Origin: Zerene cesonia
Taxonomy: Eukaryota > Arthropoda > Insecta > Lepidoptera > Pieridae
Assembly: GCF_012273895.1 (NCBI RefSeq)
Contig: NC_052114.1
Span: 8,785,927 to 8,849,926, forward strand
Direction: 5' to 3'
Length of the DNA stretch: 64,000 bases
Shown: in pieces, positions 28,801-39,627 of the stretch
Layout of the letters: every line of letters starts with the position of its first letter
How positions within the stretch are numbered: the first letter of the stretch is position 1
The notes under the pieces: model-generated
Told to the model about the DNA's origin: nothing
Database searches by the model: none
Seen by the model: the letters and a program-made list of their open reading frames with translations, nothing else
Program-made: the position numbers and the translations under genes

Positions 28801-31800
28801 TGTATTAAAGAGGAATTGTTGTTTAATGAGACTATATTGTATACCAAATCAACCAGTTTGTAATAATGATGTCAGTAATATTATAACAACTTGTTCAGTA
28901 TTTGAATAGCGTTCATAAGAATATATATATTAAATAACCTGCAATCAAATTTACGCTTATCAAATTATGTTGGTATTAGGTAACCAGAAGTTTCATGAAA
29001 ATTTTGTTTCTTTTTATATCATTACAGATATGCAATATAAAAGATCGAGGTGAGAAACAATTTTGCCGAGGACTTACTTCCGTAGAATCTATTACCTAAA
29101 ATGATATAATAGGCGTAAATCTGTAGATATTTGAAAATTTATTTACTTCCAAAACATTTTCTATTACCAATAGAGCATACTCATTTCCTTTAGTTGGTAC
29201 ATACATTATAACAAATTGCCTATTTTACCTAAACCCGAACTCTACTTCAAATAAAATCCAGCTTCAAACTCGTATTGCATAAGCCATTCGTTGGGAAGCT
29301 GCATTGCACCATTTCAGTCGTAATGCAGTGGTCCCAGTTGTTTTATTAATACTAAATTTATTCTATGTCACAGAAGAACGTTCAGGACATCGTTTAAATT
29401 TCTTATTTATAACCTTCACGCACAACATTATTACAAGCGATAATGGTTAAATAAATTATTAAAAAAAATAGAATAATCTTTTATTTTGTTAAACAAATGA
29501 CAAAAACCTCTTTAACTCAGTTTTCAAATTGTTTCTGGGCCAGTAGGCTGTAAACATAAAAAATTGGTTAAAATTAATGCAACAATCTGTTTGCAAAACT
29601 CATTAATTTCGGAAAAGTGCGAAAGTCGAAAGTAATCGAATGAAAGAATGATTTGGGACGATGACTTCGTGAAATAAATGTAGAACATTTTTGAGTTCCA
29701 AACATATCAAAAAATAGACAATTTGTCGCGGTGAAAACGATAATTTTTAGATAGTTACTGCCATCACGCGATTTACGCGTGTATGAAACACAATTGTACT
29801 TATTAGGAGAATTTTATATACGTAAGTGCAGTTTTTTGCGTTAAGTGAAATGTTAAAAACAATTTATTATTTCGTAATGATTACAGATGTGACGTAATGC
29901 GTATGATGGAAAATATAAAAAGTAAAAATAAGAGGTTTATCATCAAATAATAATTATCCTATCAACCCTACTACTAATAAAAGGTAATGTGTTTATTACT
30001 TAGACTGTAGACTGTAGACGGCAATTTAACAGCAGATTAAACATAATAAAACCGTATAGTGTCAAGTATGGACAACGAGGTGCCAAAGAGTGCCCTTGTG
30101 TTTCCACTAGCCACGAGCTTTGGAGAACACTATTGATTGGCTTTTAAAACTGTGTTATGGTAGAAACGAAAAAAATTTTGCTTCATGTGTCCATTTTGCG
30201 ATTTCTTTTTGAACTTATTTTTAAACTTAAATTCGGTGTAACAACCGACTTGGAATGTTAAGGTGTTTTTTTATTCTGTAATCTCAGTATTCTTGAAGTC
30301 ATCAGTACTAAATTTTTCTCACAAAATCCAGCCACTATCCGTTGGGTTATCCTTCCACCAAATTCTTGTACTAAATTACCTGTTTAAAAAATATTGTTTA
30401 CATAGAAACCTTATTTACATACGAGTTTATCTACCTATTCATGGCCTGATTTCGAGTAGCCCTAATGGGCTACCGCCCTGCCTTATTTGGTGATGTCTTC
30501 TAGCCTGGAATCTCAGTATGAACCTAGTAATCTGAACTGATGACACCGTATCAGTGATGTATGGATTATTCAAAAATAGTGACACCTTCTCGGAAATGAC
30601 ACTTTGCAGACAAGAAATAAATAAAATACGTATTCGTCACACGTATTAAACACGAATTACGGCATTTGAAATGTTTTCGACAATTTTTTTTTATATTCTT
30701 ATTTTCACTTAACGTTCCGGCTTGCCAAACAACGCCCTCTAGTGTCTACAAATAGAATTTTATTGTACGAAAACTGGTTATATAACCATGTTTTGCTTTT
30801 AAAAATAGATGAAAAATATCTAAATTCGTGACGCGTTCCTTACCCTTTAAGTTTGAACTAAAATAGTGAGAATAATCATAAAGCGCACTAATCAAACCAT
30901 CAAATATATTTAATATAAACAGTAAAGTTCTAAGCCTATGTTTAAGTAAATAGATCATAAGTCGATGACATAAAGTTTTCTTTTGACACAAGTTATAAGT
31001 AAAACGATTATGTCATGTCGCATGTGAATTGTTCTGACATAAAATTTGCTTGAAACCTGCCATTAGATTCCGTAATTATAAGAAATGACGACGTTTTTGC
31101 GCTAACCACATGAACAACCTTGGCAATCAAAGATGTTTCGTTATGGGCAATTTATTTAATTTTAATTTACCACAAATTGTATTCGAAATGAATGCTAATT
31201 ATAGAGTTATAAGCTTTTGCTTTATTCTGTCCGTTTTGGTCAATTCAGATACGTATTATTTATTTATTGGTAGCCGTTGACTACTATAGATATAAATTAT
31301 AATATATCTAGAATATTAATGTTAGGAAGTCGACGTTCAAAGGTGGTTTTGGTTTCGTGATTTATCCTAATGTATTTTTATGTTTTTTTACATAGCTTTT
31401 TATTTGTGTATCGTGTGATGACTTACAGGCCAATTAACTATTTACACAATATCTGTTCAATAATTACATACTTGTTCACAAGGTGGAATAATATCGAAGT
31501 ATATAGTTTGTTTATAACCTAACCTATCTACATGAGCATGAAAAACATGTGTAGTGTACATACGTATGGCTTGCATTATATTTGAAAATGAAATATGTAT
31601 CCGTTTGTAATGTAACCATAACCGTTTGGATATACAACAATTTATAAATCTTATGACTCATAGCCAATGCTTGAAAGCCAATTCATTTAAAGACGCCTTC
31701 GAACAAAAGGAATTTAATAAATGTACACTCGCCTTTAGCTTATACAGTAGATACTGTACCTACTTGTGATATTATGCAAAACTTGATCAGATTGGTAGCC

Positions 31801-34800
31801 GCTAGCTTTCACTAGATATGTACTAAACTTTCAAACGCAAACGTAAATCGATTTAGGTATAGGCATATTTTTATTCTTTCATACCCCAAATATCCCAAAT
31901 AAGATGACTTCAATCTTCAAAGAACGTATTCTCGTAACGATTTAAAACATGTCAAAGAATCAGATATCTATCGAACAATGCCATACGTTCAACAGCAACA
32001 AATCTCAACATAATCTTACTTGTATCCAAAAACATCTTTAAATACACCAATCAAATAAACATTCCCGCTGTCAAATCCAATTTCCTCAAAGATGGTGGTA
32101 TTTTTAGCGGTCATATTTTTCATCTAGTTAAGCCAACTACAATATCACGGAGTTTGAACGGAAATCGTATTATGCCCATCCTGCCCTTTGATCTAACATA
32201 TTAATCTTTGGCTATCCATAAAATTTGTGGCTTCATCCTAATGGACATAATTTTAACGAGCACCAAATTTCTTTACAAACGTACTTTATGTGCGTCTATT
32301 TTAAAATGAAACTTTTGAATACGGCTGTTAAACAAAAAGGCAAGTGCAGAGCTATTTTATGTGAACATAGTTAAGTGTGTTGATTAATTGGGTTTTACAC
32401 TGCGTAAGGGAAATACTAGTTTAGAAGCTACAGTTGTTGGAAAGCATTACCCTTCAACATACTGAATAATATAACTGAGTTTCACCTTTCAACATTAACT
32501 GCTGTAACTGTTCTATTTTAATGTTTTTCCCTAATTTGTTTTGAAATCATTCTCGAATCTGACGTAAAAGTTTTGTAATCGATCTGATCATCATCAGAAT
32601 AGACTTTATTGATATTGTCTACAGTAAGATGGTATAACAAGAATCTGCATTAAATAATCAGGATTGAGCAGGATTGAGCAATCATTCCTTTGGTGGATAT
32701 AGGTAAGTAGTGACTTAACCGCCTTGAAGAGCTGGCAGATGCACATATCGTTTTGTTAACCATTTTCACTTGCGGCTTTCACAATAATCTCATCAAAAGT
32801 TTTGTCTAGATTTAGAACCTCTGAACGTAACTGAAAGTCCTCTGCTTCCGATAATAATAACTCAAATTATATTGGCATTACTTGTAATAATTCCAAATTG
32901 CCTACTCCACGTTCTTATGTAGGCTACGTCAACTTTTTCTGTTGTCAGCACTAACAGCATTAAATCGGAAACACCGCAAATTCGATATCCACGTTAGGTT
33001 ACATAATAAATTGCTTATTAATTATAAAGATCCTTAACAAAAGTCCGCTAATAGGTTGATAAATAAATCAACCTATTAGCGGAAATAAATCGGTTAAATT
33101 ATTTGCGTATTTGAGTTATATGTTTATCACAATAATCCAATTAAAATGATGTCTTGAGAGCTTTCCGTAATTTAAATAGAATTATTTAAAACATTCATAC
33201 GCAAATTAATTCTCTATGCCTAACTTTCTTCATTAATTATTATTCCAACCGATCGACTAACACAGCATTTAATTTTTGCAGTAAAATACATTATTATATA
33301 AATGTGTATCAAGCGACGTCCTTTCCAAAACAAGATTAATCTTTCCAATACCCAACCTCCTTCGTTTATTATAGTTAGTCGACGATTAGTATTTCATAGG
33401 AAATTGTTATAATTTGTTACCATTTTAGAATTTGTAGTAATACCTAGCTCCCCAGAAACGTCGGTGAAAAAATGGTCGGTCAACGTTGTTTCGTCTCTAT
33501 CGTATTAAAAAATTATTATATTATTTTAAAAACAGAACAGCCAATTAAGTGAGTTGGAATAATATATAATACAGTTGAGTTTAAAGAAAAACTCTTGTTA
33601 CCAGGAATTCTGCTTTTACATTTGCCAAAACACAAATGGTCGACATCAATTAGACATTCATGTCATTAATCAACGTGAGAGTGTCTCGCAAATGAATATT
33701 AAGAGTTATTTTAACAAAACGGATGCGATGGGAGAGCTCATTCGAAATGTGGGTCGACGCGTGGAATGCATGGTGCATTACATGGACTAGTTGTTTCCTG
33801 TGTCTGTGCACGCATTTATAAGAGGTGCCTACTCTGAATATCACACATCTGTATTATCAGACAAATTAGTTTTATGTTAATGTTGTACTCACGATTTAAA
33901 ACTATCCTCTTGCACTATTAAAATTTAATTATCATTAACACTCATCCGATTTTTAAATGTTATTTAAAATGATATGTAGATAGGTAGGTCAGTCTCACTA
34001 ATATGATACATATAGTATTTTTATCAAACATCATAGTTACTTTGGCTCGAAGTTCATTTATACCTACGTCGATCCATGTTGGGGGTAAACATTCCATTAT
34101 AGAGGTAATGTTTATTTTAGTTTTCAATCAGCTGCAACGAGCCGGCGCCGATTTTACGAGCCGTTTATTTTAAGTAACTTACAAGTGCATCGCTCATACC
34201 TACATATTCGCCGGTTGTTCACCTTTCATCTCTTCCTCATTCCTGTTCGCGAAGGTCGCTTTAATTGTCCATTTCCAGACCCTTTAATTAGTTATAAATC
34301 TCTGTTCCGCCGACTTATACGGACGAACTTCCGCAACTAAGATTTTTTGCTCGCGAATGTTTGGCCCTAAATGGGCATATAATTTTGAAGAACAAATGAG
34401 AAGCAATTATAAGACACCTAGAGCGGATACTCCATTAACCGTTATGGACAGTGTCCTTTAACCTTAAAGCTACGAGTCATCTGAGAATTTTTTTCTCCTT
34501 TCAATTAATGTACAAAAATAGTCTTTTCTATGCCAGTTTCAATGATAAGATATACGACTAAAATATATATATGACGCCTAAAACCCTAAAACAAAATGAT
34601 ATCTTTGATTTGATTGCATACCTACTCTTAAATTGGTTGTTAATTCGCCTTAAGCCTATTATTATATAATCCACCGCCATAATAACTGCAATAATCGCAA
34701 ATGTGTTTGCCTTCTCGCTAACAACGAAACGTGACTGACTTTCTTTGCAAGGACTTCCGATTTAAATTTAATCAAGATAGCGCCAGCACTTAGTAGATAG

Positions 34801-37800
34801 CTTTGAAAGTGAGTCTGGTATTAAATCGGAAAGGAATTAAATATAAATTAAGTGTTGTGAAGGTGTCTGCTGAACGAAGTTTGAAATTTATTATTTGCTA
34901 AATAAATTGAGGGAGAGCTTGTATCACCAGCATACAGAGATAAAACTGTCCCAAATGTAACGTATCTTAATCCTCTTCAATTCACTACCATATAAATAAA
35001 ACCTACTTAAAAAAATCAGTAAACACATTGAATGCCCGTCTTGAGCTAAAGTATATAAAACAATTCATCGTAATTATTTGTATTCTAAGTATTCTTAGTT
35101 ATTATCACAGATAACATAATACTATACTAGTAGTTATTGTACAACTTCTGCACCTACATTATACAGTCGAATATATTATGCGAGTGTACAGTTATCTAAG
35201 ATATATCTTACACCTATTATTTATTCTTTGAATATACTTACGAAAGGATAATAAGCTTGGCAAGAAGCTTACATCTGTTGTACACTTGGATTGTGAGAAA
35301 CGGTTTTAGAAATCTGGGCAACATGTCTGAATGCAAGTGTACAAAACTATTCTGGGTTAGATATTTTTGTAGCTTTCAAAAGTAATTAATTAATTTTGTA
35401 AATATCGTGAAATGATATTATAATTTCAACCAAAATAACTTATTAAGTACTATTACATAAAATTAATTACTTACAAATAAAATAAGTGGGTATTTGAGCA
35501 TTTTACATTGCAGTATATCTGTCGTCTTATAAGTTTCATCGCATGAAATGGCCAATCCGCCTAAATGAATTATGTTCACACGCTTTATAGGTGTCTAAAA
35601 TAGTTCATGTCACATTCCTGTTTATTTCTGTTATGTAGAGTAGCGGCACGCAGGACACGCTGGTTGGTATGTTAATGGTTGAGATTCCATACTCGCGATG
35701 AGTCGCGGAGATAGACTTGTTTATAGTATTCCATGTGCGCGAACCGCGAACGCCTGCACGAAACTTACGACGTGTAGATTGAGTTATCTGTGCCCGTGGA
35801 GCATAGATAAACTGCTACTGTCATCGACTTGGCGCACAAAACAAAAGCCTCGTTGAATTGGCGCCAACTTAAATGTTATTATTTTTGTTTATTTTAAGCG
35901 TTAAACGGGCAATGACAAGCTTTTAAATGAAATTGTTCTGAACAGTTATCAGATTTAAGATTATTTAAACCAATATAAATTGAATTATAATGCAAACACT
36001 TCTTCGAAGAAGTCAATCAATATCCCTTTTATCTTATTCGAAACCGATGAATGGTGAAATTTACTTCAGTACTCGATGTTTACAAAACAACAATTTGACT
36101 GCGCGTTCAAATCGACTGTCAAGCCCAACGGAGATTTACGCGCGCATCTGCGTGCATCTTCCTTTGTGCGTCACGTGTAAGCGAGCATTTACCAGCAAAG
36201 TTATTAGACTGGCGAACCTATCTTTTACGTATCAAATTGTAGGACTTATACCACTTATACGGTGATTGTATTTTTTATCCTACTAATATTATAAACGTGA
36301 AAGTTTGTAAGTATGGATGTATGGATGTTTGTTACTCTTTCACGCAAAAACTATTGAACCGATTGCAATGAAATTTGGTACGTAGATAGCTGGACAACTG
36401 GAATAACATATAGGCAACTTTTTATCCCGATATTCCCACGGGATACGGACTTACGCGGGTAAAACCGCGGGGCGCAGCTAATATTAAATATACGGAGTTT
36501 ATAGCTCTTAGGAAAATCGTATTTATCACTTCAGTCATTAATGCGGCTAAACAATTCTATATCCTTACTAATATTATAAATTAAATAGTGTCTCGTATTT
36601 CTTTTACGTCACAACGGAGTGATTGATTTTTTGTTTTGTCCGAAGATGGTTAGGTGAGTTAAGTGACATTTGGCAACTTTACCACAGTGAAACATCTCGC
36701 AGGCAAAGCCGAAGACTGAAAGCTAGTATGCTTTATATACAACAATATGAATTACAATAATTTATGATATTAACCATATATTTTTTGGATTGGATTGAAT
36801 AATAATTGCAACAAAAAAGCATTCCATATCTAGACCGACGAAAATGCATAACTTCGAATATAGTTACAATCGAAATTTATTTATTATGATGAGCAATTCT
36901 ATTTTCGTTACTAAACTAAATTCAATTACTATATGAAATTTGTCAAATTTCAGGCAACCCGAACGACAAAATTCTATACGGCCGGCCGAACAAACGCCGC
37001 AGCGCGTCATTCCCCGCACCACGCTCGCTCGACCGTCGTCATTCCCTTCGAATATTCGGTTCGTCGAGCAAATACTTGCAGCGATGCGCATCTACCCGCA
37101 GTCTTCACCACAAACATGCGAACACAACTGACAGCTCCTCTTCCACCGACTATCCACCTAGCGTAGAATCTGCGTCGCCTAGTAAGCATTTATGTTTTAT
37201 TTGCGCAAGCATGCTTATCGCTTACATCAATAAGGATTAAACCGCAGTTTATTATTGATATATGATTATTTAATATACAATTATAATAGGATGATTAAGC
37301 TGAACCTTTATAAATAATCTTCATCTTTTGCAATTTTACAATTTAATAAGAAAAAAGGACAAAAACTTAGATTTTCACTAAAGTGCGGTTTAAACGTTTT
37401 TTTTTTTGTTTTGCATTTAAAAGCACCGTAGTAAGCATTGATCCTGTGTTTAAATGCTTAGCTTTACAATGATACTATATTGTAGATACCGAAGGTAGTT
37501 CTAAAATATTCTTTTACATTTTCAGAGAAAGTGTCGTTGCTCTCCCGCTTATTTAGACGAAGCGGCCGCAGCAAGCAGACCCGCGCGATGAGCACATTCT
37601 CGGCTCAGTTTCCACCAACGGAATGGTTCAACTCGAAAGCGGTTCATCTTCATTGCGTTGCAACACAAACTGACTCCAAGGTTAATAACTTTTAACTAAA
37701 ACATACTTTGATTTAATGATCTTAAATTAGTAATGAATAAGTAATAGATAAATTGCGTTTTCTTTTTCAGGAGTCTTTGCAGAGTCAAACATCATACATG

Positions 37801-39627
37801 TCATCATATTACGACGGTTCGGAGATAAGCAATAGGTCATCAACACTACCGAGAAGGCACAAACGACATCTCTCCACTGAATCCGGCTTAGCGGGATCCG
37901 TTCACTATGACCACTCGCCTATACGGCAATCCAGCCCCAGTTCTGGCAGCTTACCAAGATCATCGCTTAGCAGGAGTTCCACGAACAAAACCATTTTGGA
38001 CCATTTTGGTTCTCCACAAAGAAGCGATCCAAAGCTAAGAGACAGTCCAAGTGGAAGTTTAAGAAGAGTTGATTATTCAGACAATGTTATGTCAACCAGT
38101 GGTCCGTCAAGTTTAGAGAGCACGACAACTCATCGGACGCCAAGAAAGGATGGTAGAAATACACACTCCGATCAAAATTCACCTATGAAAAGGAGCTACC
38201 ATACGAGCGGCAGTAGCGGTCACTCCAGTCTAGAATCACATATCTCCGACCGCACATTAAAGCCTTCACCTAGTCATAGTAATGGAGCCCCGGGTCTAAG
38301 TAGAGCGCAATCGCTTGTGAAAGTTCAGAGCTTACAGAGTTCTCCAAAGAGTCTCCATAAGTTTCGGACAAAACCACCGATTGTTGGTGGTGAAACTGTG
38401 AAAAATGGTAAAAACACATCACCCAATACATCTCCAAAAAACTGCCCAAACACACCCAAAAAAACCGCTACGCCTTTGCATAACAAGAACCTAGGATCTA
38501 AAATGGAAAATCCAACAACAGCAATGCTTGCAAGCTCTAATTCAAACAACTCGATAACTCTTAAAGTCACAACGAATACTATACATCAAAACGGCGGTAC
38601 AAATACGAAAGTCTATGTACAAAATTCTCCTGTTCGATCAGTTATAACTTTTGAAAATGGTAAAGTAACCGAAACGACTAACGGTAGTAACATTTACATC
38701 ATAAACGATGATAGGCAAGTAGTGTCTGTGTCTCAAAATGGTATTTCTAATCCCACATCAAAAAACCCAACTGAAACATCCTTCGATGTCTCTGTAGAAA
38801 ATAATAAACAGAAATATAAGGAAACAGAAGCAATGAAAATGCAAGAAAACAAATTTAATAAGAATTCGATGAACGAAGCAAATATGAATAATAACCGAAA
38901 ACTATCATTGCAAATCGGCGGTGCTACAAATAACAATAGTTTCATATATAAAAATCAGCTAAATAACACAAATGATGTTACATCGAATCCTTCCTCGCCA
39001 GCTATTCACAATAATATACACAATGTGGAAGCAACACCTAATAGCAATCCCTCGACACCTACTAAAAGCTACGATAATATAATTGGGTCATTAGGCAGTT
39101 TAAGGTACCAAAAAAATTCCCTCTCATCCGCCAACAGTGGGATGCAAACGAACATAAATTCGAACAGCGAACTTAAGAGCGTCGATTTGTTAAAAAAGGC
39201 GGCAGCCTTACAGATGTTAAACGGTCTTCCAAATAACCGAATGAGCTCTGAATCAATTGCCAATTTATTAACAAAAGGTATCGATCCGAAACCATCAGTC
39301 CTTGGCTCAGAACCAAATCTGGCTTTGAAAAATCAAGAGTCAATGAAGGATAATACATCAACTGAAAAGATTAATTGCTTAGAAAACAAACAGAAAAGGT
39401 ACAGTTTGAGCCAAGATGGCAAAAAAGAAAATCAAGATTTTTACAACTTCCCTAGCCTTAGTGACTTGAGCTTTAACTTCACTAGTTTAGCCGCACAAAA
39501 GATTTTAAAAGGAGTCAGTATAAACAGTGTGGATACGTTAGTTGAACTAAATATGGCCGCAAATAATACGGATAAACCAAACAATCGTGACGTCACGCCT
39601 GTGTGCACAGATTTTGGCCTTGTATAG
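13750..39627 (+). CDS. ko: Storkhead-box winged-helix protein (STOX / knockout), 3' six coding exons, N-terminus missing
   Basis: Coding exons are 13750-13847, 20191-20351, 22866-23056, 36954-37181, 37526-37680 and 37771-39627. All introns are GT-AG, the phases agree, and the joined product is 895 residues ending in TAG. Residues 1 to about 86 form the Storkhead winged-helix: QFTPLPEALCDCIMDL, then SQEVVYDTLAQLMQERKIYQ and GFFIVTPE, closely resembling vertebrate STOX1/2. A second family block, FSAQFPPTEWFNSKAVHLHC followed by VATQTD, lies at about residues 250-275 behind a basic KKVSLLSRLFRRSGR stretch. Between them are Arg/Ser-rich segments. Residues 278-895 are Ser/Asn/Thr-rich and probably disordered, with an ordered-looking end near PSLSDLSFNFTSLAAQ. 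Known for the family: a DNA-binding protein related to FOX winged helices; fly knockout acts in neuromuscular and axon development. The first visible codon is split (phase 1) and reads Gly-Asp if the missing exon ends in G, as in STOX1. The start therefore lies further upstream. The family assignment is firm; the symbol is by orthology. Confidence 0.9.
14752..14900 (-). mobile_element. tRNA-derived SINE, near full length
   Basis: On the minus strand it reads a head CGGGATCACGGGTGGCCGAG, B box GGGTTCGAATCCCGCC, then a body ending in an AT-rich stretch with GCATTCCAATGCTATGAAGC. The A-box and B-box positions mark a Pol III promoter from a tRNA ancestor. It cannot be a working tRNA: the anticodon arm is not tRNA-like. 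Confidence 0.8.
15466..15670 (+). repeat. Interspersed repeat with CAACTGAGCTGGTGG core, copy 1
   Basis: After a T run it reads GGGCAACTGAGCTGGTGGTT, GGTAAACGATCACCACC and later AGGAGAGGATTGATGACTGG. A similar sequence recurs at 27356 and, weaker, at 24128. Probably a retroelement fragment; the class cannot be settled here. Confidence 0.7.
16187..16345 (-). mobile_element. LINE 3' tail (GGTTGTCTGGAAG family)
   Basis: Minus strand reads AGGTTGTCTGGAAGTAATCG, then GTGCAATAAAGAATAAATAA with a TAAA tail. Same family as 56943-57070: a 5'-truncated non-LTR element ending in a polyadenylation-like signal plus short tandem tail. Confidence 0.65.
16804..16914 (-). mobile_element. Helitron-like element, family A, left arm of inverted pair
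   Basis: CTAG at 16804-16807 begins the minus-strand 3' end. Similarity stops near ACCAAATTTCAC. Confidence 0.8.
16927..17078 (+). mobile_element. Helitron-like element, family A, right arm of inverted pair
   Basis: Plus-strand copy from TGTTACTCTTTTACGCAAAA to the hairpin and CTAG at 17075-17078. It lies back to back with the copy at 16804-16914. Confidence 0.82.
17756..17913 (-). mobile_element. tRNA-derived SINE, tail to head, cut by gap
   Basis: Same family as 14752-14900 on the minus strand: AT-rich tail with GCATTTAAATGC, then B box and A box, stopping at the N gap. Confidence 0.8.
17914..18913. other. Scaffold gap (1000 N)
   Basis: Exactly 1000 N, the usual placeholder for a gap of unknown size. 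It falls inside a SINE within a STOX intron. The 62 bases before the gap (17852-17913) are identical to the 62 after it (18914-18975). Open frames across the gap are artefacts. Confidence 0.98.
18914..18985 (-). mobile_element. tRNA-derived SINE head after the gap
   Basis: Begins inside the B box right after the gap and runs to the SINE head. It is identical over 62 bp to the left flank of the gap and is probably the same copy. Confidence 0.8.
20191..20351 (+). CDS. ko: STOX exon b: winged-helix core
   Basis: The exon follows TATTTTCCAG and ends CCGGA/gtaagt. It reads on in phase 0 from the previous exon and gives 53 codons plus two bases. It encodes the recognition-helix region (PSQEVVYDTLAQLMQERKIY) and the wing (GFFIVTPE). 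It is the best-conserved piece of the gene in this window. Confidence 0.92.
20352..22865. other. STOX intron (2.5 kb)
   Basis: AT-rich intron with a diverged tandem duplication near 20764-20872. Nothing else recognised. Confidence 0.75.
20764..20872 (+). repeat. Diverged tandem duplication, period about 59
   Basis: GGGTATAAACGTTTTAAACC... and GGGTATAAAAGTTTTATACT... both run into TTTTAAATAAATTAAAAG. Copies start at 20764 and 20823. Confidence 0.8.
22866..23056 (+). CDS. ko: STOX exon c: Arg/Ser-rich linker
   Basis: The exon follows CTATCCTCAG and ends GGAG/gtaaga. After completing a split Glu codon it encodes RRRSRSRSSSRHHSTEDE, an RS-like basic run that could serve in nuclear import or phosphorylation (inference). 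A more ordered stretch with SDQEALHQLYGEITTV and CVQTNLADVICG follows. It is clearly GC-richer than the surrounding intron, and the phase fits both neighbours. Confidence 0.82.
24128..24195 (+). repeat. Interspersed repeat with CAACTGAGCTGGTGG core, diverged fragment
   Basis: GTGGTTGATCGTCTGATAGT and AAACGACCAGCACCA align by eye with the copies at 15466 and 27356. Confidence 0.5.
24880..25010. promoter_or_regulatory. TAATTA-rich candidate enhancer block in STOX intron
   Basis: Three homeodomain-type cores lie within about 120 bp: TAATTA at 24885, TAATTAATTA at 24932 and TTAATTAG at 24997. Between them is GC-richer sequence unlike the surrounding intron. Regulatory role is inference only. Confidence 0.25.
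27356..27530 (+). repeat. Interspersed repeat with CAACTGAGCTGGTGG core, copy 2
   Basis: AACTGAGCTGGTGGTTCTCC, GGCAAGCGATCACTTCCGC and AAGGATTGGCGACTGAAAAG match copy 1 in order and spacing. Confidence 0.68.
33044..33083. repeat. Perfect 17-bp inverted repeat with 6-nt loop
   Basis: TCCGCTAATAGGTTGAT, loop AAATAA, then ATCAACCTATTAGCGGA. A perfect stem in a STOX intron. Confidence 0.95.
34120..34400. promoter_or_regulatory. GC-richer candidate regulatory block in STOX intron
   Basis: Contains CAACGAGCCGGCGCCGATTT, TCGCTTTAATTGTCCATTTC and CCCTTTAATTAGTTATAAAT. No repeat family, no coding frame, and composition unlike its neighbours. Inference only. Confidence 0.25.
35640..35870. promoter_or_regulatory. 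CpG-richer candidate promoter or enhancer, STOX intron
   Basis: Has many CG dinucleotides (CTCGCGATGAGTCGCGGAG, GCGCGAACCGCGAACG) for this AT-rich window, and sits 1.1 kb before exon d. It could serve an internal promoter. No start site is visible. Confidence 0.25.
36278..36481 (+). mobile_element. Helitron-like element, family A, full length
   Basis: Starts TCCTACTAATATTATAAACG after an A and ends hairpin plus CTAA (allowed CTRR form) before a T; 204 bp. Gives the full consensus order for the family. Confidence 0.85.
36954..37181 (+). CDS. ko: STOX exon d: basic/serine-rich linker
   Basis: The exon follows AAATTTCAG and ends CGCCTA/gtaagc. In phase it reads GNPNDKILYGRPNKRRSASF, then arginine and serine motifs such as RSLDRRHSLR and TDSSSSTDYP. 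Other frames of this GC-rich exon are also open for 60-77 codons, but only this frame joins both neighbouring exons. RxxS motifs suggest kinase or 14-3-3 sites (inference). Confidence 0.8.
37182..37525. other. Short STOX intron
   Basis: 344-bp GT-AG intron, AT-rich, with a 10-T run near 37400. Nothing else seen. Confidence 0.75.
37526..37680 (+). CDS. ko: STOX exon e: conserved FSAQFPP-EW block
   Basis: The exon follows CATTTTCAG and ends TCCAAG/gttaat. It encodes KKVSLLSRLFRRSGRSKQTR followed by FSAQFPPTEW and VATQTD. Vertebrate STOX1 has a closely similar lysine-rich plus SSFSAQFPPEEW segment, so this is independent support for the family call outside the winged-helix. Confidence 0.88.
37771..39627 (+). 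CDS. ko: STOX terminal coding exon
   Basis: The exon follows TTTCTTTTTCAG and runs 618 codons to TAG at 39625-39627. It is the largest uninterrupted coding block in the window. The product is rich in Ser, Asn, Thr and Pro with repeated SS/SP motifs (RSSTLPRRHKRHLSTESG, SPKNCPNTPKKTATP), so it is mostly low complexity. Hydrophobic, probably helical pieces occur near SVDLLKKAAALQMLNGL and at the end (SVDTLVELNMAANN). An ATG at 37753 lies in the intron and is not the start, because a good acceptor precedes 37771. Confidence 0.88.
   Translation, partial: ESLQSQTSYMSSYYDGSEISNRSSTLPRRHKRHLSTESGLAGSVHYDHSPIRQSSPSSGSLPRSSLSRSSTNKTILDHFGSPQRSDPKLRDSPSGSLRRVDYSDNVMSTSGPSSLESTTTHRTPRKDGRNTHSDQNSPMKRSYHTSGSSGHSSLESHISDRTLKPSPSHSNGAPGLSRAQSLVKVQSLQSSPKSLHKFRTKPPIVGGETVKNGKNTSPNTSPKNCPNTPKKTATPLHNKNLGSKMENPTTAMLASSNSNNSITLKVTTNTIHQNGGTNTKVYVQNSPVRSVITFENGKVTETTNGSNIYIINDDRQVVSVSQNGISNPTSKNPTETSFDVSVENNKQKYKETEAMKMQENKFNKNSMNEANMNNNRKLSLQIGGATNNNSFIYKNQLNNTNDVTSNPSSPAIHNNIHNVEATPNSNPSTPTKSYDNIIGSLGSLRYQKNSLSSANSGMQTNINSNSELKSVDLLKKAAALQMLNGLPNNRMSSESIANLLTKGIDPKPSVLGSEPNLALKNQESMKDNTSTEKINCLENKQKRYSLSQDGKKENQDFYNFPSLSDLSFNFTSLAAQKILKGVSINSVDTLVELNMAANNTDKPNNRDVTPVCTDFGLV

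Larger units (their letters stand above)
23057..36953. other. STOX intron (13.9 kb)
   Basis: Largest intron in the window. It carries one full Helitron-like element, copies of an interspersed repeat, a strong hairpin, and GC-richer or TAATTA-rich blocks that are candidate regulatory DNA. Short open frames (for example 35990-36265 and 33575-33790) lack family resemblance. Confidence 0.7.

Noticed and set aside
35990..36265. 91-codon open frame before STOX exon d
   Set aside because: No recognisable motifs and an isolated ATG; it runs up to a Helitron. Possible but unsupported.
38270..38570. Minus-strand open frames opposite the STOX terminal exon
   Set aside because: Shadows of the large plus-strand coding exon; composition follows the sense codons.
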